From positions 4,216,001-4,280,000 of the forward strand of contig NC_049566.1 in assembly GCF_013368755.1 (NCBI RefSeq): 64,000 nucleotides of DNA. The letters are read 5' to 3'. A model generated the notes under the pieces. It was given only the letters and a program-made list of their open reading frames with translations. It had not been told where the DNA came from and did not search any database. Origin of the DNA: Talaromyces rugulosus (taxonomy: Eukaryota > Ascomycota > Eurotiomycetes > Eurotiales > Trichocomaceae). The position numbers were made by a program, and so were the translations under genes. Positions 62,370 to 64,000 of the stretch are shown piece after piece. The first letter of the stretch is position 1, and the number at the start of each line of letters is the position of its first letter.

Positions 62370-63588
62370 TTTTTAATCACGAAAGCGTAGACTGGGACTG
62401 TTTAGAGTAGAATATGCCCTGGAAATCTTAATATATATACAACTATTATAATATCAACGTGACGTCACTCGTATGTACTAGTTGACTATAAACCCTCTCA
62501 ACACACTCAATCTCTATAAAAGATAATAATTTATAAGACGAAACATAGACCAAGATGCTTTAAAAGGACATACATTGGCTAACTAACCTTGTTAAGGTTT
62601 GTGTTCTGTGTCTAATGGAGAACCGCCAGCAGTTGCACTTGTCTAATGAGATTTAATTTTCAATTTCACTGCACCTAGAAGTAAAATATTCAAAATTAAG
62701 AGATTTTTTTACCAATTTATATCCCACATTGATTACTGGCAGATACAGATGCCTTTTTACCTTCATCAGTTACGAGGAATATATCAATTGATCAATATAT
62801 ATGTCTGTAAATTCAATGTAATCACCAAGGAATGTAAACATCCAGAACATTGACATACATTGAACAATCAACCTTTGATAAGATGAACGTGCAAGAGCTC
62901 TGGTTTTTCTTAAATTTATATTTAATAGAAATATTTGAACAAACAGAAAATGGGATATATTTGTCGATTTCACGAGGGACACGCGGGCAAACATGACTTA
63001 TGTTTTGTGCCGTTACGTATAATTAGGAACTCCCAGATGCCTCTTCATTATGAATGACGTAACGAATGATTCAATCAATTTAACCCGGAAGTACATTCCC
63101 TTGAATCGCGATATTTAGTGGAGATAGACATGGTGAGTTGGTGTATCAAATTTTGTTTTATCTAGTAGTAGTTTTACACCCCTCTGTTGCGACTTTAAAT
63201 ACGACACCTAGGGACTGCATACTGTATTCCCTTACATTATGGAGAGGTCAAAATGATCGCATTTAGAGAGAATTAAGCGTGGGTCATGCTATATATTTTC
63301 ACTTTAACATTAGGTCATCATGACCTTTGTGTTTCGCACTCTGGGTTAGTTCTCCGCCAGTACGTGAGTGGCAATGTTTGTTTTTGCTTTTTGTAGAGTA
63401 CCACAATTGTCCTCTTCTATGCTAAAATTAATACAAAGCGATCTATTGTTCAGGATACGATTAAGCACCACTTATCTCAAACGAGAATCGAATCTTTCGT
63501 TGACGATCAGACTACTCATCTATTCACAATTTCTTTTAAACATCAAGTATAGAAGAATCGCTCAAAAGAATTTTAACGTCTTATAAAC
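62370..63588. other. Divergent intergenic region, AT-rich
   Basis: 1.2 kb between the DUF4267-like gene (-) and the epimerase (+). No coding signal that I can support. Confidence 0.5.
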
Positions 63589-64000
63589 ATGAAAATTGCT
63601 GTAACCGGTGCCCGGGGAGGTGTGGGCAGAGAGCTGGTGAAGCTGTGCAGCGCGGAAGGCCACGAGACAGTCCAGATCAATCGAACTGAACAAAAACACG
63701 ACGGGACTCCCAGGTCAGAGATGAGAACAGCTGACGTCGCAAGTGACTATAACGCTACTCTTAAAGCATTTACTGGCTGCGACGCCGTAGTTCATCTTGC
63801 GGCGATTCCAGACCCTGTTGAAAAGGACCACTGGAAAGTACACAATAACAATGTGAATACCGCCTTTAACGGCTTCCATGCCGCAGCTACGCTAGGCATC
63901 AACAAGATTTGCTACGCTTCATCTGTAAACGCGATTGGTCTTGCTTTTTCCAACCAGCCGTTACAGTTTGACTACTTTCCGATTGACGAAGAGGCACCTC
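63589..64000 (+). CDS. NAD-dependent epimerase/dehydratase-like protein, 5' part only
   Basis: Starts at ATG 63589 and runs off the window; 137 codons are visible. The N-terminus MKIAVTGARGGVGRELV has the GxxGxxG cofactor loop of extended SDR proteins. CDAVVHLAAIPDP and ICYASSVNAIGLA are the usual second and third strands. The Ser before VNAIG is a likely catalytic residue. It resembles the uronate dehydrogenase/sugar epimerase branch (ASSVNAIG). The active Tyr-x3-Lys lies beyond the edge. No intron is seen in the visible part. Confidence 0.85.
   Translation, partial: MKIAVTGARGGVGRELVKLCSAEGHETVQINRTEQKHDGTPRSEMRTADVASDYNATLKAFTGCDAVVHLAAIPDPVEKDHWKVHNNNVNTAFNGFHAAATLGINKICYASSVNAIGLAFSNQPLQFDYFPIDEEAP

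Overview
This window is nuclear DNA of a filamentous ascomycete (Pezizomycotina, most likely Eurotiales). The evidence is many short introns of about 45-100 bases with GT...AG ends and CTAAC/CTGAC branch sites, Zn2Cys6 regulators, and fungal-only families. Gene models below were spliced by hand: every intron was chosen so that phases close and the protein reads through in a recognisable family. No rRNA, tRNA, CRISPR or intact transposon was recognised.

Left part (1-21.7 kb), mostly housekeeping and conserved fungal genes: an EBP/EXPERA-type sterol isomerase-like protein (1607-2344, -), a small secreted Cys-rich protein (3127-3777, +), two low-complexity fungal proteins (4272-4889, - and 6656-7480, -), a two-exon unknown (8636-9218, -), a GFA/CENP-V domain protein (9955-10701, -), a membrane-anchored unknown (11157-12947, +), mitochondrial ribosomal protein MRPL31/mL60 (13427-13947, -; no long ORF reveals it), tafazzin (14308-15675, +; four exons), a conserved unknown (16058-17773, +), the DEAD-box helicase DBP9 (18016-19984, -) and a broken DEDDy 3'-5' exonuclease (20801-21721, -).

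Middle part (23.4-35.9 kb), a catabolic cluster: an FAD/GcvT dimethylglycine oxidase/dehydrogenase-like protein (+), a Zn2Cys6 regulator (-), a Rieske oxygenase of the choline monooxygenase/GbcA type (-), an amino-acid/betaine-type permease (+) and a sarcosine/fructosyl-amino-acid oxidase-like flavoprotein (+). Together they suggest uptake and stepwise N-demethylation of a quaternary ammonium compound such as glycine betaine, to dimethylglycine, sarcosine and glycine. Both flavoproteins end in PTS1-like tripeptides (ARL, AKL), so the oxidase steps are probably peroxisomal. This is the most interesting system in the window.

Right part (37-64 kb), an accessory region: a previously hidden 63-aa gene, a 15-exon ABCC transporter, a LigB/DODA extradiol dioxygenase, a hybrid C2H2 + Zn2Cys6 regulator, a tail-anchored aldehyde-dehydrogenase-like pseudoenzyme, a 111-aa unknown, a CocE/NonD hydrolase, a cupin, a sugar-type MFS transporter, an SDR/epimerase-like reductase, a flavin-reductase-domain protein, a DUF4267-like membrane protein and the 5' end of an NAD-dependent epimerase. 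It looks like a second catabolic or detoxification cluster.

A cross-cutting observation: of 53 inferred introns, 9 use AAG instead of CAG/TAG at the 3' splice site, seven of them between 40 and 54 kb.
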